Below, in pieces: positions 41,301-49,798 of a DNA stretch of 64,000 bases; the stretch's first letter is position 1; each line of letters opens with the position of its first letter. Below the pieces are notes generated by a model, which was not told where the DNA came from, did not search any database, and saw only the letters and a list, made by a program, of their open reading frames with translations. The position numbers and the translations under genes were made by a program. Origin of the DNA: Streptomyces platensis (GTDB lineage Bacteria > Actinomycetota > Actinomycetes > Streptomycetales > Streptomycetaceae); NCBI RefSeq assembly GCF_008704855.1, contig NZ_CP023691.1:6882001-6946000 (forward strand), written 5' to 3'.

Positions 41301-41496
41301 ACGGCGGCCCCCAGGGCTCGCCCACCGTGAACGGCTCGTACGTGGCCCGCAGCGCCTCGTCCACCGGCACCGGTTCTCCGGGCGCGTGCCAGACGGCCAG
41401 CCGCAGGGGCACCCGCGCCGCGTACTGCGCGGGCCTGATGAACTGCCCCAGCGCCCGCTCCAGGCGCCCCTCCACCAGCAGTCGGTCGTCGTGCAC
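38362..41496 (-). CDS. Alpha-mannosidase (GH38)
   Basis: A 1044-residue glycoside hydrolase family 38 enzyme. A beta-sandwich N-terminal part (1-240) precedes the catalytic domain, where GHAHIDSAWLWPLRETVRK supplies zinc-binding His and Asp and WVESDANMPGGE the nucleophile-type Asp. Mid-domain helices and the C-terminal beta-domain complete the normal length. It removes alpha-mannosyl units, either from mannan or in glycoprotein/glycan recycling. GTG start at 41496 has GAGGAG five bases upstream. No signal peptide is seen, so it is cytoplasmic. No sugar transporter or regulator is adjacent. Confidence 0.93.
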   Translation of the reverse strand: MHDDRLLVEGRLERALGQFIRPAQYAARVPLRLAVWHAPGEPVPVDEALRATYEPFTVGEPWGPPWSTSWFRLAGEVPQEWAGRRVEAVIDPGFSGDGPGFQAEGLLYDGDGVPLKGIHPRNRHFPVGAPVSGGEEVRLLLEAAANPAVLRDFRPTDLGDVRTAPHRPLYRFASADLAVLDETVWQLILDIEVLSELMYELPADGPRRHEILRALEDMLDALDLHDVGGTAAAGRAALADVLSRPATASAHRVSATGHAHIDSAWLWPLRETVRKASRTFANVTQLAEEYPELVFACSQAQQYAWVKEHQPHIWERIKEAVREGNWAPVGSMWVESDANMPGGEALARQLVHGKRFFLEELGVETEEIWLPDSFGYTAAFPQLARLAGAKWFLTQKLSWNQTDKMPHHTFWWEGIDGTRVFTHFPPVDTYNSRFHARELAHAARNFAEKGRATRSLVPFGWGDGGGGPTREMLERARRLRSLEGSPRVEIEPPARFFEAAHEEYGAAAPVWSGELYLEFHRGTYTSQAKTKQGNRRSEHLLREAELWAATAAVRAGADASYAYPYDALDRLWKTVLLHQFHDILPGSSIAWVHREARATYAAVEAELTGIIETALGALEGSGPVAADVPTVFNASPYARDEIVALPASGPESGGPAAVAVHVPALGSAPVRPPGPDSPTPPPPAVRAETGAEGTLTLDNGLLRVRVDADGLLTSVRDLHAGREVLAPGARGNLLQLHPDHPTQYDAWDLDRHYRRRHTDLTDAEAVELATAGPLSATVRVTRAFGASRITQELTLRAGSHRLDITTDIDWHESEKVLKAAFPLDVHAERSTSEIQFGHVHRPTHTNTSWDAARFEICAHRWLRVAEPGYGVALLNDSTYGHDVTRTPHPEGLGTTVRLTLLRAPHSPDPETDQGPHRFTYALLPGAGVGDTVAEGLALNLPLRTADAPPVPPLIRVDHPAVTVESVKLAEDRSGDVVVRLYESHGGRATGTVSPGFPVAHATVTDLLERPLHEEEEGPTSDVTVELRPFQILTLRLRPQHPPAG

Positions 41497-41773
41497 GGCG
41501 GCTCCTCACGCTCGTACGGCCCACGCACCGGGGCGCGGGCGGGCTGCCCCCGGCGGCAACCGGGGGAGTGCTCCCTCGTGTCCGGGTGCGGCCGGGGTTT
41601 CGCGACAGGCTCGGGGTCAGGCATACCCACTGGGGCCCGGCCCGGCCCACCCGGCGCGCGGGCGGCGCCCCTGCGACGTGGCGCGCGGAAGCATGGCGGC
41701 AGATCGGATGGGCATGCTGACCGTGAGGCTGTTCGAGGCAGAGCGCCGAGGTTCGTTGGGGGCGGGGGAGAAA

Positions 41774-42247
41774 ATGCGTCAGCCTGTGCGGCGCGAGGAA
41801 CGGGACAGAAGGCAGGAAACGGCCGAGGGGGGCCGGAACGGGGGGACCACCGCGCGAGCGCCACGAGTGCTGGAGCGGAAGGTGCGGCATGCGGATCTGA
41901 AGGCGGTCGGCGAGGTGCGCCGGGAGCTGCGCCAGCTGCTGAGCCGCTGGACGGTGCCGGGGGGCGGCGAGCTCGCGGAGGTCGCGACGCTGCTCACCAG
42001 CGAGCTGGTCACCAATGCCCTGGTGCATGCCGAGGGCGGCGCGGTCGTCACCGCCCGGGTCAGCGACCGGCTGCGGGTGGAGGTCCGGGACTTCGTCCCC
42101 GGACGCCCCGAGCCCCGCCCACCGACCACCGACGGGACCTCCGGCAGGGGGCTGATGCTGGTGCGTTCCTTAGCCGACGCATGGGGGATACGCACCGAGA
42201 GCCTCGGGAAGAGCGTGTGGTTCGAGCTGGGCGGCGGACCGGCCTGA
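41774..42247 (+). CDS. Anti-sigma-type HATPase domain protein
   Basis: A 157-residue protein with an HATPase_c fold like the RsbW/SpoIIAB group: N-box LLTSELVTNALVHAEGG and G-box TSGRGLMLVRSLADAWG. The N-terminal 40 residues are basic and variable. ATG 41774 sits behind GGGGGAG, with spacing rather short; ATG 41714 or 41708 are alternatives that would add about 20 residues. Streptomyces have dozens of such genes; many control sigma factors or development. Partner unknown; no STAS gene is adjacent. Confidence 0.78.
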   Translation: MRQPVRREERDRRQETAEGGRNGGTTARAPRVLERKVRHADLKAVGEVRRELRQLLSRWTVPGGGELAEVATLLTSELVTNALVHAEGGAVVTARVSDRLRVEVRDFVPGRPEPRPPTTDGTSGRGLMLVRSLADAWGIRTESLGKSVWFELGGGPA

Positions 42248-42287
42248 CCCATGGGCGGGGGCGTCGGTCGGCGCGGTCCGCCACCGG

Positions 42288-43373
42288 TCAGCCGAATTGC
42301 CGTTCGATCTCGGCGAGTTTCTCCTCGAGGGAGTCCAGACGGGGAATCGTCTGGGTGTCGTCCTCGGCAGTGAGATCCACGGTCCGCGGGGCCCCGGCCG
42401 GAGCCCCGGCACCCTCGGCCTCAGCGCCCGCCACGGCCTTGAGAGCCGGGCGGGAGCGCACCGGCGACTCTCCGGTGAGCAGCGGCTGCGGGGTACCGGC
42501 TATGGCGGGGTCCGGGCCGGCCACCTCCGCGGCCGCCGCCTGGGGCACCGCCAGTTGCCGGCCGCCGGCCCGGCCGAGGCCCCAGCTGCGGTGCTGCCGG
42601 TTGATGGCCTTGATGCGGGCCCGGTCGAGCTTGCCCTGCTCGCGCCGGCGGTGCCGGTTCTGCTCCTTCTCCCGCCGGTCCTCGCGGACCTCCTCGACCG
42701 CCTCGTCCAGCGTCCGTACGCCCTCCAGCAGCATCAGCGACCAGGCCGCGAAGGTCTCGCGAGGAGCCCGCAGCCAGCGCACGATCCGGATCTGCGGCAG
42801 CGGCCGCGGCACCAGGCCCTGCTCGCGCAGCGCCGCCCGGCGGGTCTGCTTGAGGGCCCGGTCGAAGAGCACCGCGGCCGACAGCGACATCCCGGCGAAG
42901 AACTGCGGTGCGCCCGCGTGCCCCAGGCCGCGCGGCGCATGCACCCAGTTGAACCACGCCGCGGCGCCCGCGAACGTCCACACCAGCATCCGGGAGCCGA
43001 GCGCCGCATCGCCGTGGCTGGCCTCCCGTACGGCGAGCACGGAACAGAACATCGCCGCACCGTCGAGCCCGAACGGCACCAGATACTCCCAGCCCCCGGA
43101 GAGGTTGAGGTTCTGCACGCCGAAGCCGACCAGCCCGTGGAAGGACAGCGCCGCGGCGACCGCCGCACAGCAGAACAGCAGCAGATAGGAGGCCGACGCG
43201 AAGACGGTCTCCTTACGGCGGCGTCGCTCCTCGCTGCGCTCCCAGGAGTCCTCACCGCCGGACCGCGCCGCCGCCCGCTTCCCCCGCACCACCAGCGCCG
43301 CGGCCGCGAACACACCGACGAGCAGCAGGGCGCCAGGAACCAGCCAGTCCAGCGATATATCGGTCATTCTCAT
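42288..43373 (-). CDS. DUF2637 membrane protein
   Basis: A 361-residue protein with five or so transmembrane segments in its first half (ISLDWLVPGALLLVGVFAAAALVV; ASASYLLLFCCAAVAAALSFHGLVG; LVPFGLDGAAMFCSVLAVREASHGDAALGSRMLVWTFAGAAAWFNWVHA), the pattern of DUF2637. The second half is Arg/Glu-rich and charged, then Pro/Ala-rich with a coiled-coil end IPRLDSLEEKLAEIERQFG. ATG 43373 has AAGGGA seven bases upstream. Relatives occur on Streptomyces chromosomes and plasmids, where some are linked to transfer (spd-like). Role here unknown. Confidence 0.78.
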   Translation of the reverse strand: MRMTDISLDWLVPGALLLVGVFAAAALVVRGKRAAARSGGEDSWERSEERRRRKETVFASASYLLLFCCAAVAAALSFHGLVGFGVQNLNLSGGWEYLVPFGLDGAAMFCSVLAVREASHGDAALGSRMLVWTFAGAAAWFNWVHAPRGLGHAGAPQFFAGMSLSAAVLFDRALKQTRRAALREQGLVPRPLPQIRIVRWLRAPRETFAAWSLMLLEGVRTLDEAVEEVREDRREKEQNRHRRREQGKLDRARIKAINRQHRSWGLGRAGGRQLAVPQAAAAEVAGPDPAIAGTPQPLLTGESPVRSRPALKAVAGAEAEGAGAPAGAPRTVDLTAEDDTQTIPRLDSLEEKLAEIERQFG

Positions 43374-44004
43374 TCTGGGATCCCTTTGCCTCGGGTACGC
43401 GATTCGCGCGACATCCTGACGGACCCCACCCCGGTAACCGAGGCATTCGGAACAAGAAGACGCCAAGGGGTGCGATGAGGCCACCTCGACATCGAACTAC
43501 TCTTCGATGAAGGGCGGTTGTGTTCGAGCGAAGCCGCTCTGTCAGGTGACGTGCGTACGAGGCGGAGCATTGATTCGTGGCTGCGTACCGTGCTGTGGGG
43601 TGGTCTCGCCGAGCATGACGTGCGTCCGATGGGTGACTGGCTCTGGGCATACTGCGCTCGTGGCGCCTGCTCATGCCGGCGCACAGGGGGGTGAGCGGCC
43701 CTGACGGCGTGCCGGAGCTTCTGGCCGGTGAGCCGGACAGTACAGGCACCCCGCCGGCATCGACGGAGCAGGAACGGCACCGCGAACGTAACCCCGGTAT
43801 TCGTTGAAGATGTTGCGTTCAAGGGGCTTTGGAGCACTCGGGGATCTCCGTCGGTGTCGCTCTGCGCCGAGGTAATCCTTTCTGCGCGTTTTTGGAATTA
43901 ATTGCGCATTCAAACTTGACAGTTGATCTCCGCCTGGCACGATGGCCATCAGTGCTGGCTCTTCGTCAACCGAAGCAATTCCAGCCACTTCACCGGGGGT
44001 TCAT
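43374..44004. other. Long promoter region with AT-rich segment
   Basis: About 630 bases between divergent genes. The right part (43850-43940) is unusually AT-rich for this genome. The TTGACA/CACGAT promoter of the downstream regulator lies at its right end. Open frames in 43500-43700 have poor codon use and I reject them. No RNA gene seen. Confidence 0.5.
43916..43943 (+). promoter_or_regulatory. Promoter of the LuxR-type regulator gene
   Basis: TTGACA (43916-43921), 16 bases, CACGAT (43938-43943). An in-frame ATG at 43942 lies inside the -10 box, so it cannot be the start of a transcript made here; this supports GTG 44005. Confidence 0.65.
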
Positions 44005-44991
44005 GTGAATGACAGGGATTTGGCGGCATATCTCAGGGATCTCGGCGTGGCCCGCCGGGAAGCCGAGGTGTTCTCGGCGCTGTTACAGGCCGGGCGGAGC
44101 AGTGCGGGGAATCTCGGGGAGCTGCTGGGGTGGGACCTGGCGGAGGTGGAGGAAGCCGTCGGGCGGCTGATTGACCTGGGGCTGGTGGTCGCCGGTGGGG
44201 CCGACAGCGACGCCCCGCTGTCGCCCACGGAGCCCAGCATCGCGCTCGACCGCCTCGTGCACATCCGGTCGGCCGAGGTCCGGGAGGCCCAGCTGGCCGC
44301 GCTGCACGCCTACCGTGACTATCGGCGCTGCACCGGTGCGCAGACCACCGATGATCTCGTGGAAGTGGTGACGGGACCGCAGATCGTGGATCGTATCTGG
44401 CAGTTCGAGAAAGCGGTTGAGTCCGAAGTGGTCCGCTTCGATTCCCCGCCGTATCACACGGACGGCGGGGCGAATGACGTAGAGGTGGAAAACCTCGAAC
44501 GGGGCGTGGAGTACCGCGTGGTGTATTCCAGCTCCGCGGTGCAGAACTGTACTTACTATGCGGTTAATATCGAGCCGTGTATTGCCGCGGGGGAACAGGC
44601 CCGGGTGCTGTCGGCGGTTCCGGTCAAACTCACCGTCTTCGACCGGCGGCTGGCGATCGTATCGATGTCGTCCGTCGAGGCGGAATCCAATGAGGCGCTG
44701 CTTCTGGTGCGACCGTCGAGCCTGCTGACCGCGCTCCTGGGGCTGTTCGAGACGGCATGGCGGTCCGGCCACCCCATGCACCTCAGCGCACAGGTGCCGC
44801 GCGCGCTGCGTCCCGTCCAGCGCCGCATCCTGGAGCTGATGGGGACGGGAGTTACCGACGACACCATCGCGCAGCTGCTGGGCATCAGCCGCCGCACCCT
44901 CTCCCGTCACACGGAGCGGCTCTACCAGCTGGCCGGCGCGACCAGCCGGTTCCAACTCGCCCTGCACGCCGCTCGTAAGGAGTGGATCTGA
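44005..44991 (+). CDS. TrmB-like/LuxR-type transcription regulator
   Basis: A 328-residue regulator. The N-terminal segment AAYLRDLGVARREAEVFSALLQAG resembles the TrmB winged helix; the middle has an effector-like domain (VVTGPQIVDRIWQFEKAVESEVVRFDSPPY); the C-terminus holds a LuxR-type helix-turn-helix (RRILELMGTGVTDDTIAQLLGISRRTLSRHTERLYQ). Such proteins are common Streptomyces regulators of secretion or metabolism. GTG 44005 has GGGGG five bases upstream and fits the mapped promoter. It lies directly upstream of the protease gene, and a palindrome in the gap may be its target. Confidence 0.82.
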   Translation: MNDRDLAAYLRDLGVARREAEVFSALLQAGRSSAGNLGELLGWDLAEVEEAVGRLIDLGLVVAGGADSDAPLSPTEPSIALDRLVHIRSAEVREAQLAALHAYRDYRRCTGAQTTDDLVEVVTGPQIVDRIWQFEKAVESEVVRFDSPPYHTDGGANDVEVENLERGVEYRVVYSSSAVQNCTYYAVNIEPCIAAGEQARVLSAVPVKLTVFDRRLAIVSMSSVEAESNEALLLVRPSSLLTALLGLFETAWRSGHPMHLSAQVPRALRPVQRRILELMGTGVTDDTIAQLLGISRRTLSRHTERLYQLAGATSRFQLALHAARKEWI

Positions 44992-45071
44992 CGGAATCCC
45001 GGCCCGTCAGGGAGAAGTCAGGGAGAAGCGGGGGGAAGCGGGCGCGGGTGCGGGTTGCGCATCTGTGCCAC

Positions 45072-45087
45072 TGACACAGCTGTGTCA
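45072..45087. promoter_or_regulatory. 16-bp perfect palindrome before protease gene
   Basis: TGACACAG/CTGTGTCA, a perfect inverted repeat about 75 bases before the protease start and 80 bases after the regulator gene. Possible operator for the upstream LuxR-type regulator. Confidence 0.6.
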
Positions 45088-45162
45088 CCACTGCCCTTGA
45101 GCAGCCGGTACACCAAGGGGTGCCCGCGATTTCCGGGCTCCCGCATCCCCCTTGGAGTAGCT

Positions 45163-46368
45163 GTGCCCCTGCGCATATCGAGGCTCGCCACGGTCGTCGC
45201 CCTCTCGACAGCGGTCCCCCTGCTCGCCGGGTACGTGTCCTATGCGGAGGACGCGTCGCCCGTTGCCACCGTCCGCACCTCCGGCCATGCCCTCCCCGGC
45301 CGGTACATCGTCGTGCTCAAGGACCATACGCTGTCCCCCCGTTCGGTGAAGGACGAGAGCGACCGCCTCGTGAAGGCGCACGGCGGCGCCGTCCGGCAGA
45401 CCTACGGGACGGTGCTCAAGGGCTATGCGGCCGCGATGAGCGCCGATCAGGCGCGCCGGGTGGCGGCCGATCCCGGTGTCGCCTACGTGGAGCAGGACGT
45501 CGAGGTCCGTGCCTCCGCCGTCCAGAGCAACCCGCCGTCGTGGGGGCTCGACCGGGTGGACCAGGAGTCCCTGCCGCTGGACAGGAGCTACTCGTACGCC
45601 ACGACGGCGAGCGACGTCACGGCGTATGTCGTCGACACCGGTATCCGCACCTCCCACAGCCAGTTCCAGGGCCGGGCGTCCGTCGGGGCCGATGAGGTGG
45701 GCGACGGCCAGAACGGTCAGGACTGCGCCGGTCACGGCACCCATGTCGCCGGCACCGTCGGCGGTAAGGACTACGGCGTGGCCAAGGGGGTCAAGCTGGT
45801 GTCCGTGCGCGCGCTGAACTGCAGCGGCAAGGGCTCGTCGTCGTCGATCATCGCGGCCGCCGACTGGATCACCGCCCACGCCCACAGGCCCGCCGTGGTC
45901 AATATGAGCATCAACGGCAGCAAGAACAGCAGCGAGGACAGCGCGATCAAGAAGTCCATCGCCTCCGGGGTCACCTGGGTCGTCTCCTCGGGCAACGACG
46001 GTGCCGACGCCTGCAACAACTCTCCCGGCGACATCGCCGCCGCCCTCGTCGTCAACAACGCCATGTCCGACGACCGGCGCCGATCCGACTCCAACTACGG
46101 CTCCTGCACCGACCTCTTCGCCCCGGGAACGGGCATCGTCTCGGCCTGGAACACAGGGGACACGGACACCCACAGCCTTACCGGCACCTCGATGGCCGCA
46201 CCGCATGTGACCGGCGCCGCCGCCCTCTACCTCTCCGCGCACCCGGACGCCTCCCCGGCGGAGGTCCACCAGGCACTCCTCGACAACGCCACGGAAGGCA
46301 AGGTCTCCGACGCCGGCGGCGGGAGCCCCAACCGGCTGCTCTTCACCGGCGGCCTGGGCGTGCGGTAA
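45163..46368 (+). CDS. Secreted subtilisin-like protease (S8) with I9 propeptide
   Basis: A 401-residue serine protease. Signal peptide (1-27), inhibitor-I9-type propeptide (about 45-115; RYIVVLKDHTLSPRSVKDE...GYAAAMSADQARRVAADPGVAYVEQD), then the catalytic domain: Asp in VVDTGIRTSHS, His in GHGTHVAGTVGG, oxyanion Asn in VVSSGND and Ser in TGTSMAAPHVTGAAAL. Resembles secreted proteinase-K-like enzymes with Cys pairs. GTG 45163 follows TTGGAG. It leads a run of secreted/envelope genes to 49765. No C-terminal domain is present. Confidence 0.94.
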   Translation: MPLRISRLATVVALSTAVPLLAGYVSYAEDASPVATVRTSGHALPGRYIVVLKDHTLSPRSVKDESDRLVKAHGGAVRQTYGTVLKGYAAAMSADQARRVAADPGVAYVEQDVEVRASAVQSNPPSWGLDRVDQESLPLDRSYSYATTASDVTAYVVDTGIRTSHSQFQGRASVGADEVGDGQNGQDCAGHGTHVAGTVGGKDYGVAKGVKLVSVRALNCSGKGSSSSIIAAADWITAHAHRPAVVNMSINGSKNSSEDSAIKKSIASGVTWVVSSGNDGADACNNSPGDIAAALVVNNAMSDDRRRSDSNYGSCTDLFAPGTGIVSAWNTGDTDTHSLTGTSMAAPHVTGAAALYLSAHPDASPAEVHQALLDNATEGKVSDAGGGSPNRLLFTGGLGVR

Positions 46369-46467
46369 CGCCTGCCGTCCCTCTGGGGCCACCGCCCCGC
46401 TCATACGTCACTCCCTCACCCCCCACGGCTCCACCGCACATTCCGTCCCGCTCTCAGGAGGTACCTC

Positions 46468-47370
46468 ATGCGTTTCGCCCACCTCGCCACCACGGCCGCC
46501 GCGGTGGCCCTGACACTGGTGGCCGCCAGCGCCTTCGCGTCCGAACCGGACGAGCACAGCGGCAGCCGCACGACGACAGCCGCCTCCGCCACGGCGGCGG
46601 ACGCCTCGCTGCCGCGGTACGACCACATCGTGGTCGTGCCGTTCGAGAACAAGAACTACGCGTCCATCAAGGGCAGTTCCTCGGCGCCCTACCTCAACTC
46701 GCTCGCCCAGCAGGGCGCCCTGTCCGCCAACTCGTTCGGCCTGACCCACCCCAGCCAGCCCAACTACATCGGTCTGTTCTCCGGCTCGATGCAGGGCGTC
46801 GACGACGACAGCTGCCCGAACGACTTCTCCAAGGGCAATCTCGGTCAGCAGCTCATCGGCGCGGGCAAGACCTTCAAGGCGTACTCGGAGGGCCTGCCCG
46901 AAGCCGGCTACACCGGCTGCAAGAGCGGCAACTACCGCCGTAAGCACGCCCCCTGGGCAGACTTCCCCACGGTCCGCGACTCCGCTCACCACCTGCCGTA
47001 CTCCAGCTTCCCCTCGGATTACAGCAAGCTGCCGACGGTGTCGTTCGTGGTGCCCGACATGTGCCACGACATGCACGACTGCTCGGTGGGGACCGGGGAC
47101 TCCTGGCTCAAGGACCACCTCGACGGCTACGCGCAGTGGGCCAAGACCCACAACAGCCTGCTGGTGGTGACCTTCGACGAGGACAACTTCACCTCGGTCA
47201 ACCAGATCTACACCTCGTTCGTGGGCGCGCACGTGAAGGCCGGCTACGAGTCGAAGCAGCAGATCAACCACTACAGCGTCCTGCGCACGCTGGAGGACAT
47301 GTACGGGCTGCCGGCGCTCGGCGGCGCGGCGGACAAGGCGCCTCTCAGCGACATCTGGACCGCGGAGTGA
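46468..47370 (+). CDS. Secreted AcpA-type phosphoesterase
   Basis: A 300-residue extracellular enzyme of the phosphoesterase family (PF04185-like; acid phosphatase/phospholipase C relatives). Signal peptide 1-24 (cut after AFA). Core motifs: YDHIVVVPFENKNYASI (metal-ligand Glu/Asn region), THPSQPNYIGLFSGS (nucleophile Thr/Ser region), PTVSFVVPDMCHDMHDCS and VVTFDEDNF. A strong AGGAGG lies six bases before ATG 46468. It follows the protease by about 100 bases, so joint expression of extracellular degrading enzymes is likely. Substrate (phospholipid or phosphate ester) is not predictable. Confidence 0.87.
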   Translation: MRFAHLATTAAAVALTLVAASAFASEPDEHSGSRTTTAASATAADASLPRYDHIVVVPFENKNYASIKGSSSAPYLNSLAQQGALSANSFGLTHPSQPNYIGLFSGSMQGVDDDSCPNDFSKGNLGQQLIGAGKTFKAYSEGLPEAGYTGCKSGNYRRKHAPWADFPTVRDSAHHLPYSSFPSDYSKLPTVSFVVPDMCHDMHDCSVGTGDSWLKDHLDGYAQWAKTHNSLLVVTFDEDNFTSVNQIYTSFVGAHVKAGYESKQQINHYSVLRTLEDMYGLPALGGAADKAPLSDIWTAE

Positions 47371-47507
47371 CCTGATGCCGGCCCGGGGCCGCCGTCGTCA
47401 CCCGGCGGCGGCCCCGGGCCGGGCGGGCCGGACGGACAGATGGACCTGATGGACCAGTGGGACCAGTTGCAGCAGACCGAGCAGCACGAAAGGCGGCGAC
47501 CTCGACC

Positions 47508-48776
47508 GTGTACCTGTCCAGCATCGACCGAGCACCGAAGGACGGGGCGGGCACCGCACCGCGTCCCACCTTCGCGGCCGTCGGGCGCAACGTTCTGGCG
47601 CTGGGCGCCGTCAGCCTGATCACCGACATCTCCGCGGAGATGGTCACCGCCGTACTACCCCTCTACTTCGTCCTCACCCTCCAGATGAGCCCGGCCGCCT
47701 ACGGTCTGATGGACGGGCTCTACACGGGCGCCACCGCTCTGCTGCGCCTGGTGGGCGGCTATGTCGCCGACCGCACCCTGCGCCGCAAGGCGGTCGCCGC
47801 CGCGGGATACGGCATCTCGGCGCTCGCCAAACTCGGGCTGGTGGCAGCCGGGTCCTCGGTGGGAGCGCTCGGCGCGGTCATCGTCGGCGACCGGACCGGG
47901 AAGGGGCTGCGGAGCGCGCCGCGCGACGCGCTGATCTCCCTCTCGGTGCCCGAGACGGTGCTGGGCCGCGCCTTCGGCCTGCACCGGGCCATGGACAGCG
48001 CGGGCGCGTTCGCCGGCCCGCTCGTCGCCCTGGGCCTGCTCTCGCTCATCGGGGCGGCCTCGCCCCGCGCCTTCGACGCGATCTTCATCACCAGCTTCTG
48101 TATCGCCGCCCTGGGCGTCGTCGTCCTGCTGGCATTCGCCCGCGACCACCGTGCGGCGCGGCCCACCACCCGTACCGTCAGCCCCCGCGCCGTCGGTGAC
48201 CTGCTGCGCCGTCGCGGCGTCCGCCGGCTGGTGTACGCGGCCGGCCTGCTGGGACTCGCCACCATCGGCGACGGGTTCGTCTACCTCCAGCTGATGCACC
48301 GGCAGAGCGTGCCCGCGGGCTGGTTCCCGCTCTTCGCCGTCGGTACCAATCTCGTCTACCTCCTGCTCGCCGCCCCTCTGGGGGCCCTCGCCGACCGCAT
48401 CGGCCGCAAGTCCATGCTGATGTGCGGCTACGGCATGCTCTTCGCCGTCTACGTGCTGTTGTGCTCTCCGCTGTCCGGCACGGCCGCCACCGTCCTCACC
48501 CTCTGCTGCTACGGCACCTTCTACGCCGCCACCGACGGTGTCCTCATGGCACTCGCCGGCCCCGTCCTGCCGCCCGAACTGCGCACCACCGGGATGGCGT
48601 TGGTGCAGACCGTGCAGGCGCTGGCCTATTTCGGCTCGTCCGTCGCGTTCGGGGCTGCCTGGTCGCAGTGGAGCGCCGGCCCCGCCACCGCTGCGGCTGC
48701 CTGCGCCGTACTGCTCGCCGTCGCGCTCACCGCGGGGGTCCTGGCCCGTCCCCGTGTCGAGGAGGTCACCGTATGA
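47508..48776 (+). CDS. MFS transporter
   Basis: A 422-residue major facilitator with 12 predicted helices. The GxLaDrxGrk-like motif occurs as GYVADRTLRRKAVA after helix 2, and again as APLGALADRIGRKSMLM in the second half. VGDRTGKGLRSAPRDALI resembles drug/peptide-type exporters of bacterial MFS subgroups. The GTG start at 47508 has AAAGGCGG about 12 bases upstream, so the start is somewhat uncertain. It overlaps the next gene by four bases. Position beside secreted hydrolases suggests envelope or uptake role; substrate unknown. Confidence 0.85.
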   Translation: MYLSSIDRAPKDGAGTAPRPTFAAVGRNVLALGAVSLITDISAEMVTAVLPLYFVLTLQMSPAAYGLMDGLYTGATALLRLVGGYVADRTLRRKAVAAAGYGISALAKLGLVAAGSSVGALGAVIVGDRTGKGLRSAPRDALISLSVPETVLGRAFGLHRAMDSAGAFAGPLVALGLLSLIGAASPRAFDAIFITSFCIAALGVVVLLAFARDHRAARPTTRTVSPRAVGDLLRRRGVRRLVYAAGLLGLATIGDGFVYLQLMHRQSVPAGWFPLFAVGTNLVYLLLAAPLGALADRIGRKSMLMCGYGMLFAVYVLLCSPLSGTAATVLTLCCYGTFYAATDGVLMALAGPVLPPELRTTGMALVQTVQALAYFGSSVAFGAAWSQWSAGPATAAAACAVLLAVALTAGVLARPRVEEVTV

Positions 48777-49765
48777 CCCGGCGTCACCCCGTGCTCCTGG
48801 TATCCGTGGCCACCGTCGTCCTCGCCGTCCTGGCGACGCTGGCGATCCGCCATGCCGCCCGGCCCACCGCGGCCGCCGGTGCGGCCTCCTCGGTGTCCGT
48901 CGCCCCCGGTCCGCGGCTCATCGCCCGCAGCACGGCTCCCGGCACCCGCGACCATCTGATCTCCGTCAGCGCCGACCGGCCCGGGGGACGGCGCCTCACC
49001 TCACCGGTCTCCTGCACCCGCGTTTACGCGTCCGGCGGCACCGCCCTGTGCCTGCGCCTGGAAGGCGGTCTGAAGACCTACCAACTCGCCGTTATGGACC
49101 GCCACTTGAAGGTCCGGCGGACCCTTCCGCTGGTCGGGGTGCCCAACCGGGCCCGGGTGTCACCCAGTGGCCGTATGGTCGCCTGGACGGTCTTCGTCGC
49201 CGGTGACTCCTACAACGGCGGCCGCTTCTCCACCCGGGCCGGCATCCTCGACACCCGTACGCAGCGGCTCGTCCCGACGCTGGAGGACTGGCACGTCACC
49301 CTGCACGGCAAGCCCTACACCGCCGTCGACCTCAACATCTGGGGCGTCACCTTCGCCCCTGATGACCGGCACTTCTACGCGACCCTGTCCACCAAGGGGC
49401 ACCGTTATCTGGTCCGCGGCGACCTCGCACACCGCACCCTGCGCGCGCTCCGGGCGAACGTCGAGTGCCCCTCGCTGTCCCCCGACGGGACCCGTATCGC
49501 CTTCAAATCGGCCCGTGACGACCAGCCCTCCCACGGCTGGCGGCTCTCCGTCCTCGATGTGGCCACGAACCGGGTCACGCCCCTGGCCGAGACGCGGTCC
49601 GTGGACGACCAGGCGGCCTGGCTCGACGGGCACACCGTGGCCTACGCCCTGCCCAGCGGGCGCGCCCGCGCCGACGTCTGGCGGGTACCGGCCGACGGCT
49701 CGGGCACGCCGCGGATGCTGCTGCACGACGCCGATTCGCCGGCGGCCCTCGGCGGGGCGACCTGA
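48773..49765 (+). CDS. TolB/PD40 beta-propeller protein
   Basis: A 330-residue protein with an N-terminal membrane anchor or signal segment (about 5-25) and several WD40/PD40-like blades (RVSPSGRMVAWTVFVA; GVTFAPDDRHFYATLS; CPSLSPDGTRIAFKSA; DDQAAWLDGHTVAYAL). It starts with ATG inside the MFS stop (ATGA), so it is co-translated with the transporter and may bind its ligand outside the membrane or assist it. A short Cys pair (SCTRV...CLRLE) is seen in the first blade. Specific role unknown. Confidence 0.8.
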   Translation: MTRRHPVLLVSVATVVLAVLATLAIRHAARPTAAAGAASSVSVAPGPRLIARSTAPGTRDHLISVSADRPGGRRLTSPVSCTRVYASGGTALCLRLEGGLKTYQLAVMDRHLKVRRTLPLVGVPNRARVSPSGRMVAWTVFVAGDSYNGGRFSTRAGILDTRTQRLVPTLEDWHVTLHGKPYTAVDLNIWGVTFAPDDRHFYATLSTKGHRYLVRGDLAHRTLRALRANVECPSLSPDGTRIAFKSARDDQPSHGWRLSVLDVATNRVTPLAETRSVDDQAAWLDGHTVAYALPSGRARADVWRVPADGSGTPRMLLHDADSPAALGGAT

Positions 49766-49798
49766 GCACGGGTGATCCGACCGCGGCGTGCGTGGCCG

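Noticed and set aside
43507..43704. Short open frame upstream of the LuxR-type regulator
   Set aside because: Cys/Val-rich, poor third-position GC for this genome, no ribosome site.
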